NCBI RefSeq assembly: GCF_003726095.1
Contig: NZ_CP026031.1
Coordinates: 434,001-498,000 of the forward strand
Direction of reading: 5' to 3'
Length of the DNA stretch: 64,000 nt
Source: Niallia circulans
GTDB taxonomy: Bacteria; Bacillota; Bacilli; Bacillales; Cytobacillaceae
Position 1 is the stretch's first letter; each line of letters opens with the position of its first letter. The position numbers and the translations under genes are program-made. The notes beneath the pieces are model-generated. The model saw only the letters and a program-made list of their open reading frames with translations. It did not search any database and was not told the DNA's origin. Below, piece by piece: positions 33,209-42,622 of this stretch.

Positions 33209-34837
33209 ATGGAAAAGAAATGGTGGCAAACATCGGTTGTATATCAAATATATCCAAGAAGCTTTCAAGATAGTAATGGGGATGGAATTGGCGATATTAG
33301 AGGGATCATTAATCGATTAGATTATTTGCAAAAGCTAGGCATTGATGTAATTTGGCTAAGCCCTGTATATAAATCACCAAATGATGATAATGGCTATGAC
33401 ATTAGTGATTATCAAGATATTATGGATGAGTTTGGTACAATGGCAGACATGGATGAATTAATTGCTGCGGCGAATGAAAAAGGAATTAAAATTGTCATGG
33501 ATTTAGTAGTCAATCATACATCCGATGAACATAAGTGGTTTATAGAAGCAAAAAAAGGAAAAGACAATCCATACCGTGATTATTATATTTGGCGTGACCC
33601 AGTAAATGGCGAAGCTCCAAATGATTTAAAATCCACTTTTAGTGGTTCTGCTTGGGAATATGATGAAGAAAGCGGCCAATATTTCTTACATTTATTTAGT
33701 AAAAGACAACCAGATTTAAACTGGGAAAATAAAAAAGTCCGAGAAGAAGTTTGGAAAATGATGAACTATTGGTTAGACAAAGGAATCGGCGGCTTCCGAA
33801 TGGATGTGATTGATTTAGTAGGAAAACAACCTGATCTTGGTATTACTGGAAATGGTCCAAAGCTTCATGAGTATATCCGAGAAATGAATGAAAAATCGTT
33901 TGGCAATTATGATGTTTTAACAGTAGGAGAAACATGGGGAGCAACACCGGAAATTGCTAAATTATATTCCGATCCAGCTAGAAAAGAGCTTTCGATGGTC
34001 TTTCAGTTTGAGCATATTGGTTTAGATAAGCAAGAAGGCAAACAAAAATGGGATCTGAAGCCATTAGAAATCAATCAATTAAAAACCATTCTTGCTAAAT
34101 GGCAGACATCACTTGGAAATGAAGGCTGGAACAGCTTATTCTGGAATAATCATGATTTACCAAGAATCGTTTCACGTTGGGGAAATGATAAAGAATATCG
34201 GGTAGAAAGTGCAAAAATGTTTGCCATTCTCTTGCATTTAATGAAAGGAACACCTTACATCTATCAAGGTGAAGAAATCGGTATGACCAATTGCCCGATC
34301 ACAGATATTAGTCAAGTAAATGATATTGAAAGCATTAATATGTATCATGAGCGATTAGCAAAAGGATATACGAAAGAGGAGATTCTTCATTCTATTAATG
34401 TAAAAGGCAGAGACAATGCAAGAACACCTCTTCAATGGGATGATACGGAAAATGGCGGTTTTACCACAGGAACACCTTGGCTTCATGTAAATCCCAACTA
34501 TACGGAGATAAATGTGAAAAATAATTTAGAAGATCCTAATTCTGTCTTTTATTGCTATCAATCTTTGATTCAATTAAGAAAGGATAACCCAATCATTGTA
34601 TGGGGAGATTTCGAATTAATCAAAGATACAGAAGAAGAAATTTTTGCCTATACTCGTAAGTTTGAAGGAGAGACATGGATTGTGATTGCAAACTTTAGCG
34701 CGCAAGAAAGAAGCCTAATTATGCCTGTGTTTGGCGAGAGTGAGGATATCATCATTAGCAACTATCACCGCCAACATGCTGACTTTTCGAATTTACAGTT
34801 AAAGCCATATGAAACATTCGCCGTAAGAGTTCATTAA
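33209..34837 (+). CDS. malL: Oligo-1,6-glucosidase / alpha-glucosidase (GH13_31)
   Basis: Cytoplasmic exo-acting glycosidase releasing glucose from isomalto- or malto-oligosaccharides. The 542-residue enzyme begins WWQTSVVYQIYPRSFQDSNG. It has nucleophile D199 in GGFRMDVID, acid/base E241 in TVGETWG, and transition-state D316 in NNHDLPR, with QPDLNWEN typical of subfamily 31. ATG 33209 gives the family N-terminus; GTG 33197 would add four residues. Controlled by the adjacent LacI-type repressor. No dedicated sugar transporter is beside it. Confidence 0.92.
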   Translation: MEKKWWQTSVVYQIYPRSFQDSNGDGIGDIRGIINRLDYLQKLGIDVIWLSPVYKSPNDDNGYDISDYQDIMDEFGTMADMDELIAAANEKGIKIVMDLVVNHTSDEHKWFIEAKKGKDNPYRDYYIWRDPVNGEAPNDLKSTFSGSAWEYDEESGQYFLHLFSKRQPDLNWENKKVREEVWKMMNYWLDKGIGGFRMDVIDLVGKQPDLGITGNGPKLHEYIREMNEKSFGNYDVLTVGETWGATPEIAKLYSDPARKELSMVFQFEHIGLDKQEGKQKWDLKPLEINQLKTILAKWQTSLGNEGWNSLFWNNHDLPRIVSRWGNDKEYRVESAKMFAILLHLMKGTPYIYQGEEIGMTNCPITDISQVNDIESINMYHERLAKGYTKEEILHSINVKGRDNARTPLQWDDTENGGFTTGTPWLHVNPNYTEINVKNNLEDPNSVFYCYQSLIQLRKDNPIIVWGDFELIKDTEEEIFAYTRKFEGETWIVIANFSAQERSLIMPVFGESEDIIISNYHRQHADFSNLQLKPYETFAVRVH

Positions 34838-34847
34838 TAGTAGGAGG

Positions 34848-34889
34848 AAGCTGTTAACAACCTGATAGGAGTGTTGACAGCTTTTTTTA
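34848..34889 (+). terminator. Terminator of the alpha-glucosidase gene
   Basis: 12-bp stem with one G-T pair (34848-34859 with 34872-34883), then a run of T. The following 230 bp before galM contain no clear element. Confidence 0.85.
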
Positions 34890-35119
34890 TGAAATTCTGT
34901 CTTTCTAATAAAAAGATATTACCAAGTTTAATCAAATAAAGTAAAATAGATAAGTAGAATAGTTAATATGTTAAACAAACTATATTAGTTACTACAAATG
35001 GCATGGAATTTTTTTGAAAAGTGAAATGAAGGCGATTTCAAATTTGGGTTTTAGGGTAAAGGTATTCATTTAAGTACTAGGAAAGATGTAGAGAATATTT
35101 TTAAAGAGGAGAGGTTCAT

Positions 35120-36172
35120 ATGAATTACAGTCAAAGATCAATGGGAGAAATAAACGGAGCAGATGTAACGGAATTTACTTTTACAAACAATAGCGGAATG
35201 AGTTTTTCTAGCATGAATTACGGCTGCATTATTACGAAGATAATCGTACCTGATAAAGAAGGAAACAAGGAAAATGTAGTGCTTGGTTTTGAAACATTAG
35301 AAGAGTATCGAGAAAATAAAGGACCATATTTAGGTGCCATTGTAGGAAGAGTTGCTGGAAGAATTAAAGAAGGAAAATTTGAACTTAATGGAAAAGAGTA
35401 CCGCTTGAATACCAATACCCCACCTAATCATTTGCATGGCGGAAATATAGGATGGAGTGAAGTGGTCTTTGCATCTTCAATAGTAGAAAAGGATGATGCA
35501 ATAGGCATCCGTTATACATACCGTAGTCCAGACGGAGAAGAAGGATATCCAGGTAATTTTGACTTAACTGTAGATTATCTATTGACAAATGATAATGAAA
35601 TAATCTTATCTTATAGCGGGAAAACGGATAAAGAAACACCTGTTACTGTAACTAATCATTCTTATTTTAATTTAAGCGGTAATAACAAAAGAGATATTTT
35701 AGAGCATGAGCTGATTGCAGATGTCGACCGCTTTCTAGAGCTTAGGGAAGATTTTATTCCGACCGGAAAAATGATTCCAACAAATAACACTCCATTTGAT
35801 TTTGCAAAAGGCAAGTTATTGAAAGAAGGAATGGACAATGATTTTGAACAAAATAGAATAGTAGGAAATGGATACGATCATCCGCTTGTGTTTGCAGAAG
35901 ATGGTTCTCATTCTGCTATTTTGCGAGATCGAGAAAGTGGACGGGAAATGTCTTTAATTACAAACCAGCCTGCAGTCGTTCTTTATACAGGGAATATGTT
36001 AGAAGATCAATATCGTTTCAATGGGGGAATTGCTAAAAAATATTTAGGGGTATGTTTGGAGACGCAAGGGCTTCCCGATGCAATCAATCACTCTGCATTC
36101 CCATCCGTTGTTTTAAAGCCAGGAGAAATATATCAAGCTGAAACAAAACTGAAATTCCGTGTCATGGAATAG
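35120..36172 (+). CDS. galM: Aldose 1-epimerase
   Basis: Interconverts alpha and beta anomers of glucose/galactose. The 350-residue protein has NRVAGRI-like GRVAGRIKEGKF, the substrate histidine in NHLHGG, the catalytic-acid histidine in TNHSYFNLSG, and the catalytic-base glutamate in LETQGLPDAIN. A GAGGAGAGG site precedes ATG 35120. It stands alone between the glucosidase unit and the polysaccharide locus and could serve either. Confidence 0.92.
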   Translation: MNYSQRSMGEINGADVTEFTFTNNSGMSFSSMNYGCIITKIIVPDKEGNKENVVLGFETLEEYRENKGPYLGAIVGRVAGRIKEGKFELNGKEYRLNTNTPPNHLHGGNIGWSEVVFASSIVEKDDAIGIRYTYRSPDGEEGYPGNFDLTVDYLLTNDNEIILSYSGKTDKETPVTVTNHSYFNLSGNNKRDILEHELIADVDRFLELREDFIPTGKMIPTNNTPFDFAKGKLLKEGMDNDFEQNRIVGNGYDHPLVFAEDGSHSAILRDRESGREMSLITNQPAVVLYTGNMLEDQYRFNGGIAKKYLGVCLETQGLPDAINHSAFPSVVLKPGEIYQAETKLKFRVME

Positions 36173-36428
36173 AAAAAGACAAGAAGAGGAAGAAATCAAA
36201 TGAATGGTTTTTTTCTCTTTTTTGCTGCAAAGGACGAAGACTATTATAATATTGTGACTAACAAATCTTTTCTTTATCACTTCTATCATCCTCATAGATA
36301 GTACCTTCCATTGTTACAAGCCAAATGAAAGAAGTAAATTTTGTCTCTGTATTGAGCAAAATAACGTTAATGTAAGTGCTGTCATTTTTACTATAATGAA
36401 AGAAAATAAGATGATAGAGGTGAGTAAC

Positions 36429-37373
36429 ATGAGTGCTAGTACAGAGGTTAAGACTGCGGATATAGTAAAGCCAACTAAGAAAAAGCGGCAAAGTAAACAT
36501 GTGAAAAATGAAAATTGGGCAGGGATTGCGTTTGTTTCACCAATGTTAATTGGTGTTTCCATCCTTGTCTTACTGCCAATTGTTGCAACCTTCATTTTAA
36601 GTCTTTCTGATTGGAGTTTTATTACTAATATTTCGCAATTGAAATGGGTAGGACTACAAAATTTTATAGATTTATTTCAAGATAAGATATTTATACGCTC
36701 TTTAATGAACAATGCTATTTTTATGTTAACGGTACCAATTTGTATGGTTATTTCTTTGTTTCTAGCAATTGCAATCGATCGAAATGTTTATTTTAAGAGT
36801 TATTTTAAAGTAGCATTTTTTATGCCGTATATCTCAAGTGTGGTGGCAATTGCAGTAGTATGGCAAGTATTGTTTCACCCATCTTTAGGTCCGATTAATC
36901 AATTTCTTATGTCACTCGGCATTGATAATCCTCCCAAATGGATTGCAGATCCAAGCTTTGCATTAGTTTCCATTATGTTTATACAAATTTGGATTTCGAT
37001 TGGTTTTAATATGATCATTTATTTAGCTGCACTGCAGTCCATCCCACGAGATCTATATGAAGCCGCTGATATTGATGGGGCAAGCGCATGGGTGAAATTT
37101 AAAAACATTACGTTACCGATGGTTTCACCGACTACTTTCTTCTTGTTGATTACTGGTATTATTTCAACCTTTAAAGTATTTGATTTAATCTCTGTTTTAA
37201 CAAAAGGAGGACCAATGCACGCAACAAGCATGATTGTATGGAACCTATACGATACTGCTTTTGTTAATTTAGATATAGGTCACGCTTCTGCAATGGCCGT
37301 TATTTTATTCTTTATTGTTTTTGCTATTACGCTTATTCAATGGTTAGGACAGAAAAAATGGGTGAATTATTAA
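36429..37373 (+). CDS. ABC sugar-transport permease 1 (MalF/LacF type)
   Basis: Membrane subunit of a carbohydrate importer, 314 residues, six helices after a cytoplasmic lysine-rich N-terminus. The ATPase-contact EAA loop is EAADIDGASAWVKFKNITLP. ATG 36429 follows AGAGGTGAG; a TATAAT at 36392-36397 could be the -10 element, which rules out an earlier in-frame ATG at 36396. First gene of a locus for uronic-acid- and rhamnose-containing oligosaccharides. It belongs with the second permease and the binding protein 4 kb downstream. Confidence 0.9.
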   Translation: MSASTEVKTADIVKPTKKKRQSKHVKNENWAGIAFVSPMLIGVSILVLLPIVATFILSLSDWSFITNISQLKWVGLQNFIDLFQDKIFIRSLMNNAIFMLTVPICMVISLFLAIAIDRNVYFKSYFKVAFFMPYISSVVAIAVVWQVLFHPSLGPINQFLMSLGIDNPPKWIADPSFALVSIMFIQIWISIGFNMIIYLAALQSIPRDLYEAADIDGASAWVKFKNITLPMVSPTTFFLLITGIISTFKVFDLISVLTKGGPMHATSMIVWNLYDTAFVNLDIGHASAMAVILFFIVFAITLIQWLGQKKWVNY

Positions 37374-37386
37374 GGAGGGTTTGCGG

Positions 37387-38220
37387 ATGCTTAAATCACT
37401 ATCCATAAATAAAGCGATAATGACAATCGTCATGTTAATGATAAGTATTATGTTTCTTCTTCCGTTTGTATGGATGCTTTCGACATCCTTTAAGATAGAA
37501 GCAGACGTTTTTAAATTTCCTATACAGTGGATTCCAGAAAGATGGAATGGTTTCAACAATTATAAAGAAGTCTGGTTTGGGGAAAATCCATTCTACATTT
37601 ATTATTGGAATACCATTAAGGTGACAGTATTTACTACTGCTATTTCGGTAACTGTTTCTGCGCTGGCAGCCTATGGATTTTCAAAAGTGAATTTTCGGTT
37701 AGGTAATTTCTTGTTTTTAATCGTTTTAGCTACTTATATGGTACCTGCACAGGCAATTTTAGTACCACAATTTATTATTTACCGCAAAATTGGGCTGTTT
37801 GATAGTCATTTAGGGTTAATCTTATTAGGAAGCTTTAGTGTGCTAGGTACTTTTATGCTTAGACAATTTTTTATGGGAGTTTCGAATGAGCTTGTTGAAG
37901 CTGCAAAAATCGATGGAGCCGGACACTGGAAGATTTTCTGGCGAGTTGTACTTCCAATTGTAAAGCCAGCCATAGCGACCTATGCCATCCTTCGATTTAT
38001 TTGGACATGGAATGATTATCAAAACCCATTAATCTTCCTTCGTTCTGATCATTTATTGACGATACAGCTTGCAATGCAGAAGTTTACGACAATCAATGGC
38101 GAATTTTACTCTCTAATTATGGCTGCGGCAGTCTCAGCTATTTTACCGCTCGTAATCGTATTTATTATTGGGCAAAAACAAGTAATTGAAGGGATAGCAT
38201 TAGGTGGAGTAAAAGGCTAA
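37387..38220 (+). CDS. ABC sugar-transport permease 2 (MalG/LacG type)
   Basis: 277-residue permease with six helices; the EAA loop reads EAAKIDGAGHWKIFWRVVLP, and the C-terminus IEGIALGGVKG is typical of MalG-type subunits. AAGGAGGG overlaps the previous stop codon and is 8 nt from ATG 37387. No ABC ATPase gene lies in this locus, so a multitask ATPase such as MsmX, encoded elsewhere, probably energises it. Confidence 0.9.
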   Translation: MLKSLSINKAIMTIVMLMISIMFLLPFVWMLSTSFKIEADVFKFPIQWIPERWNGFNNYKEVWFGENPFYIYYWNTIKVTVFTTAISVTVSALAAYGFSKVNFRLGNFLFLIVLATYMVPAQAILVPQFIIYRKIGLFDSHLGLILLGSFSVLGTFMLRQFFMGVSNELVEAAKIDGAGHWKIFWRVVLPIVKPAIATYAILRFIWTWNDYQNPLIFLRSDHLLTIQLAMQKFTTINGEFYSLIMAAAVSAILPLVIVFIIGQKQVIEGIALGGVKG

Positions 38221-38235
38221 AAGGAGGCGTGAATA

Positions 38236-40077
38236 TTGACTTTCGAAGAGTTGCTGGAGAAGCTAGATGGGAAATATTCTCTGTTTTTTCCAAATGCTGA
38301 AGCAAAAAAAGCATGGTGGAAATCCATTCAACATAATCCTGATTATGCTGATATCCTAAAACAAGTAAGTGAGACACTAGAGCAGCTTCAACAACAAAAA
38401 ATAAATAATGACGAACTGCCGTATTCGTTGTTTCAGTTATTTGAAACAACAGGTACTCGAATAGAATATGAAACAGCATATTTTCAGAAAAGAAGAAAAT
38501 TGAATACCTATGCAATCATGGTACTTCTTGAACCAGAAAAGGAGGAATTTCGTAAAGTACTGCAAGATATTATTTGGTCTATCTGTAATGAATTCTCATG
38601 GTGTTTACCTGCCCATCTAATAAATAGTCCCGAAACTGACTGTGGTCAATTATATTCACTTACAGAAAAACAAGATACTACTTATACAATCGACTTATTT
38701 TCTGCTGAAACAGCTTTTGCCTTAAGTGAAATATATACGCTCACAAAAGAATACTTAGATCCATTGATAGGGAAAAGAATTTATGAAGAGGTGTATAATC
38801 GGACGTTTATTCCCTTTCTCGAAGGAAATTTCAAATGGGAAACAGAAACCCATAATTGGGCCGCTGTTTGTGGGGGTTCTATCGGTTCAGCTGCCATCCA
38901 TTTAATCCAAGATTCCACAGAACTTGCGCTTATTTTAGAAAAAGTTCTCCCTGTAATGGAAAGTTATTTAAGTGGTTTTGCAGAAGACGGAATATGTATG
39001 GAAGGATATTTATATTGGCAATATGGATTTGGTTTTTATTCCTATTTTGCCGACCTATTGAATCAGAGATCGGATGGAACGATTAATTTATTTATGCAGA
39101 AAAAAGTTCACCAAGTTGCCCTTTTTCAACAACGATCATTTTTAGAGGGAGATTTAGTGGTGAATTTTTCTGATGCACCCTCTAAAGCAAAAGTACTTAT
39201 AGGGATGAGTCATTTCTTAGTAAATCAGTATGAGGACGTTATCGTTCCAGAACTTCCATTATATGCGCGATATCAAGATGATAATTGTAGCAGATGGGCA
39301 CCAGCCATCCGCGCGTTATTATGGTTTGATTCGTCGTTATCACCAAGCAAATGGGAAGAAGGAACGTTTATTTCTGAGGACTCCCAGTGGTTAATCTCTA
39401 GAGTTCAATCAAATGCAGGGTCTTTTGCTTTTGCAGCTAAAGGGGGAAGCAATAATGAGCCACATAATCATAATGATATCGGACATTTTATCCTTCAAGC
39501 CAATAAGACAACTTTGCTGCAGGATTTGGGAAGTGGCTTATATACGAAGGACTATTTCAATGAGAATAGATACACTTATTTATGTAATAGTTCGAAAGGC
39601 CATTCCGTCCCTATTATCAATCATTCTTACCAAGAAGCAGGAAAAGCCAGTTATGCTCGGTTAGTCACTGCCAATTCTGATAGAAAGAGAGATTTGTTTG
39701 AATTGGAAATGACAAAAGCTTATAGAGATCCATCTCTATTAAATGTCTCGCGGAAATTCACTTGGATTAAAACAGAGTTTCCAAAATTAATCGTGGAAGA
39801 CATTTTTAAGTTTTCTGAAGAGCCAAAATCCATCATTGAACGCTTTATATTGCCCAATGTTTCGGTTGAAAGATGTGATGGTGGAATAAGTATCAAAGGA
39901 GAATCTTGCATCCATATTTATTTTGATTCCAATTACTATGAGGTAAGTATACAAAGAGATTCGTTTGTTAACCATTTTAATAAAGGAGAAGAAGTGCTAT
40001 TACTTGATCTCTCTCTTAAGAAATTAAGCAGGAATTTTCGTGTATATCTAGAATTTGAATTTAGTTCTGAAAAATAG
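38236..40077 (+). CDS. Heparinase II/III-family polysaccharide lyase-like protein
   Basis: 613-residue protein without signal peptide, so cytoplasmic. An alpha/alpha-barrel N-terminal half ([15 protein letters not shown] near residue 208) is followed by a beta-sandwich domain with [13 protein letters not shown] near residue 410, the histidine-rich motif of heparinase II/III-type lyases (PL12/15/17/21 relatives). Such enzymes cleave uronic-acid-containing oligosaccharides by beta-elimination, and the GH88 hydrolase of the same locus removes the unsaturated uronate produced. The start is TTG 38236, 8 nt after AAGGAGG. Substrate is inferred only. Confidence 0.8.
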   Translation: MTFEELLEKLDGKYSLFFPNAEAKKAWWKSIQHNPDYADILKQVSETLEQLQQQKINNDELPYSLFQLFETTGTRIEYETAYFQKRRKLNTYAIMVLLEPEKEEFRKVLQDIIWSICNEFSWCLPAHLINSPETDCGQLYSLTEKQDTTYTIDLFSAETAFALSEIYTLTKEYLDPLIGKRIYEEVYNRTFIPFLEGNFKWETETHNWAAVCGGSIGSAAIHLIQDSTELALILEKVLPVMESYLSGFAEDGICMEGYLYWQYGFGFYSYFADLLNQRSDGTINLFMQKKVHQVALFQQRSFLEGDLVVNFSDAPSKAKVLIGMSHFLVNQYEDVIVPELPLYARYQDDNCSRWAPAIRALLWFDSSLSPSKWEEGTFISEDSQWLISRVQSNAGSFAFAAKGGSNNEPHNHNDIGHFILQANKTTLLQDLGSGLYTKDYFNENRYTYLCNSSKGHSVPIINHSYQEAGKASYARLVTANSDRKRDLFELEMTKAYRDPSLLNVSRKFTWIKTEFPKLIVEDIFKFSEEPKSIIERFILPNVSVERCDGGISIKGESCIHIYFDSNYYEVSIQRDSFVNHFNKGEEVLLLDLSLKKLSRNFRVYLEFEFSSEK

Positions 40078-40088
40078 GAGGAGATACA

Positions 40089-40403
40089 ATGAAAAGATTA
40101 GCATCGATTATGTTTATTAAACCTGGATATGAAAACGAATATAAAAAGAGGCATGACGAGCTTTGGCCAGAAATGGAAGAGGCGCTGAAGCAACATGGCG
40201 CTTCCAATTATTCCATTTATCTTCATCATGAATCCCAAGTGTTATTTGCTTATTTAGAAGTAGAGGACGAGGCGGCATATGATGCGATATCCCAAACGGC
40301 AATATGCAGAAAATGGTGGAAGTATATGGCGCCAATTATGGAGACGAATGAAGATTATAGTCCTGTGTCACATAAGTTGGAGGAAGTGTTTCATTTAGAT
40401 TAA
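40089..40403 (+). CDS. rhaM: L-rhamnose mutarotase
   Basis: 104-residue enzyme that interconverts rhamnose anomers. The family blocks [39 protein letters not shown] and WWKYMAPIM are all present. It starts 11 bp after the lyase gene with an AGGAGG site. Its presence implies that rhamnose is one of the sugars released by this locus. Confidence 0.9.
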   Translation: MKRLASIMFIKPGYENEYKKRHDELWPEMEEALKQHGASNYSIYLHHESQVLFAYLEVEDEAAYDAISQTAICRKWWKYMAPIMETNEDYSPVSHKLEEVFHLD

Positions 40404-40433
40404 GTTATATAGGATGAGATGGGGGATTGATTC

Positions 40434-41090
40434 ATGAAAGCAGAAATTGGGGGATGGTCTGGAAAGGTTTATGATGTCTGTCAATGGATTACGAGATTAG
40501 CTTATATTAATTTACTTTGGCTTATTTTCAGTGCAATGGGCCTCTTTATTGGGGGCCTTTTCCCTTCTACTGTAGCAATGGTGACTATTATTCGTAAATG
40601 GCTTCAAAAGGAAACAGATATTCCAGTATTGCGTACATATTGGCAGACATTTAAGCAAGAATTCCGTAAAGCAAATAAAGTAGGAGCAGTTGTGTTTGCT
40701 TTTATCGCGTTCCTTTATATCGATTGGAGAATTATTGCGTCGATACAAGGATCAATAAATGTTGGGTTAATAGGAATGTTAGTTGGGGGAGTGTTTCTTT
40801 TCTTATTGACGTTACTCTATCTGTTTCCTGTATATGTTCATTATGAATTGAAGCTTTTTCAATATTTTAAAGTAGCCTTTCTGCTTGCATGTACTCATCC
40901 ACTCCATACGTTGTCCATGATCATCGGTGTCTTTACGATGCTGTTTTTAGGCGTAGTATTTTCAGGTGCTGGTTTGCTTTTTATAGGTAGTGGACTTGCT
41001 ACTATTCTATTATATTTCTCTAATCCGATTTTTATGAAGATGGCTGAAATAAGAATAACTAAATTACAGGAAGGGAAGTTTCAAAGTTAA
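40434..41090 (+). CDS. DUF624 (YesL-like) membrane protein
   Basis: 218-residue protein with five or six membrane helices. YINLLWLIFSAMGLFIGGLFPS near residue 25 is the DUF624 hallmark. YesL proteins are encoded beside sugar ABC importers and YesMN systems in Bacillus polysaccharide loci; their role is unproven. Linked to rhaM by a short 30-bp gap. Confidence 0.85.
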   Translation: MKAEIGGWSGKVYDVCQWITRLAYINLLWLIFSAMGLFIGGLFPSTVAMVTIIRKWLQKETDIPVLRTYWQTFKQEFRKANKVGAVVFAFIAFLYIDWRIIASIQGSINVGLIGMLVGGVFLFLLTLLYLFPVYVHYELKLFQYFKVAFLLACTHPLHTLSMIIGVFTMLFLGVVFSGAGLLFIGSGLATILLYFSNPIFMKMAEIRITKLQEGKFQS

Positions 41091-41202
41091 AAGAGAGAAG
41101 CAGACAATTATATTCCTCCTAATACTGTTAAAATTAAAAGTAAAAATTGTTGCAGGATAAGTAAAATTATTTTTATTAGTAAGATGGGAACTTCTGTTAA
41201 TC

Positions 41203-41231
41203 TATTCCTGTAAGGGTTTACATGATATAAT
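41203..41231 (+). promoter_or_regulatory. Extended -10 promoter with cre-like palindrome before the binding-protein gene
   Basis: TGATATAAT (TATAAT at 41226-41231 preceded by TGN) is a good extended -10 element. Upstream of it, in the spacer region, lies TGTAAGGGTTTACA (41209-41222), a near-palindrome resembling a cre site but with GG in place of the central CG. A repressor there would block RNA polymerase. The regulator is not identified. Confidence 0.5.
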
Positions 41232-41250
41232 ACGTAGGGGGAATAAACAG

Positions 41251-42594
41251 ATGCAAAGAAAATCTTGGAAGCTATCAATTTTTGTTTTAATTCTTACTTT
41301 AGTCATGACGGCATGTAGTAGTGGAGCATCAGAAAAAGCTTCTGGCAATGAAGATGGAAAAGTAACAATTAAATTCCACACTCACGGTAATGAAGCATCT
41401 TATAACTGGAAAAAGACAATTGCAGCTTTTGAAGAGGCAAATCCAGATATAAATGTGGATTTAGTCATCTTAAGTGAAAAGGGAGATACACAAGAGGCAA
41501 TTAAAAAGCTAGATTTAGCTGCTGCTTCTGGTGAACAGCTAGATGTACTAATGTTTAGTGATACAGCAAGCTATGCACAGCGTGTGAGTATGGGAATGGT
41601 GGCTCCCATTGATGAATTTATTGAAAAAGAGGGCTACACCGTCACGGATGAATATAAAGTAGATACCAAAATTGGTGATAAATATTATGCTTTACCAGGT
41701 AAATTTAATCCATGGTATGTTTTATTAAATAAAGATCATTTAGATAAAGCAGGCTTAGAAGTTCCGACAGATTGGACATGGGATGAATTTCAAACGTATG
41801 CGAAAGAATTAACAACAGATGATCATTATGGAACATTTTTCTTTGGTCCGCAAAATGGTGGATGGTTAGAGTTTATGAAACTAGCATTAGCTAGTGAAGC
41901 AGAAAATACAGAATTTATTAAAGAAGATGGAAGCTCCAATATTGAAAATCCGCTCTTTAAGAAGACGCTGGAAATACGCTATCAAATGGAAAAAGTCGAC
42001 AAATCCGCTGTCCCTTATACCGATATCATGTCTCAAAAACTTCATTATCGAAATCAATTTTTTAACCAGGATGCTAGTACAGTACTAATTGGCAGCTGGA
42101 TGAATACAGAATTGGGGGGAACGGACCAATTCCCATTGGAGTTTAACGTCGCAGTTGCTCCTTATCCAAAGAACACGAGTGACGCAGAAGGCGGGTATAC
42201 TCCGGTAACTACTGACTTTATGGCAGTCGCAAATAACTCAGAACATAAAGAAGAAGCCTATAAATTTATTCGTTGGTATACAACGGAAGGACAAATTTTA
42301 CAAGGAAAAAATATTCCATCTTGGAATAATGTAAGTAATGATCAATTTGGAGAAATAATTGATAATATATTAACAGGTACGCTAAACCCAGAAAAGGTGG
42401 ACAAAGAATCTTTAACGAATGTTCTTTCAAATGCGAAATCTTCTAAACTAGTATCACCAGTATCTTATCAGGCTGAAATTTACAAAGTAGTGAATGAAGA
42501 ATATGAAAAATTAATTTTTGATGAACAAGATGTTGATGAAACGATAAAGGTAACAAATGAAAGGGTACAAGAATTAATCGATAGCAATAAATAA
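41251..42594 (+). CDS. Carbohydrate ABC transporter substrate-binding lipoprotein
   Basis: 447-residue family 1 solute-binding protein. The signal peptide ends in the lipobox MTAC with C22 as lipid-anchored cysteine, followed by a Ser/Gly/Glu-rich linker. The mature part has KFHTHGNEASYNWKKTIAAF at its start and a GSWMNTELGG ligand-side block. It delivers oligosaccharide to the two permeases encoded upstream. Its own promoter allows it to be made in excess, as usual for binding proteins. Confidence 0.9.
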   Translation: MQRKSWKLSIFVLILTLVMTACSSGASEKASGNEDGKVTIKFHTHGNEASYNWKKTIAAFEEANPDINVDLVILSEKGDTQEAIKKLDLAAASGEQLDVLMFSDTASYAQRVSMGMVAPIDEFIEKEGYTVTDEYKVDTKIGDKYYALPGKFNPWYVLLNKDHLDKAGLEVPTDWTWDEFQTYAKELTTDDHYGTFFFGPQNGGWLEFMKLALASEAENTEFIKEDGSSNIENPLFKKTLEIRYQMEKVDKSAVPYTDIMSQKLHYRNQFFNQDASTVLIGSWMNTELGGTDQFPLEFNVAVAPYPKNTSDAEGGYTPVTTDFMAVANNSEHKEEAYKFIRWYTTEGQILQGKNIPSWNNVSNDQFGEIIDNILTGTLNPEKVDKESLTNVLSNAKSSKLVSPVSYQAEIYKVVNEEYEKLIFDEQDVDETIKVTNERVQELIDSNK

Positions 42595-42622
42595 AAAAAA
42601 CAAGATGAGGGGAGGAAACATA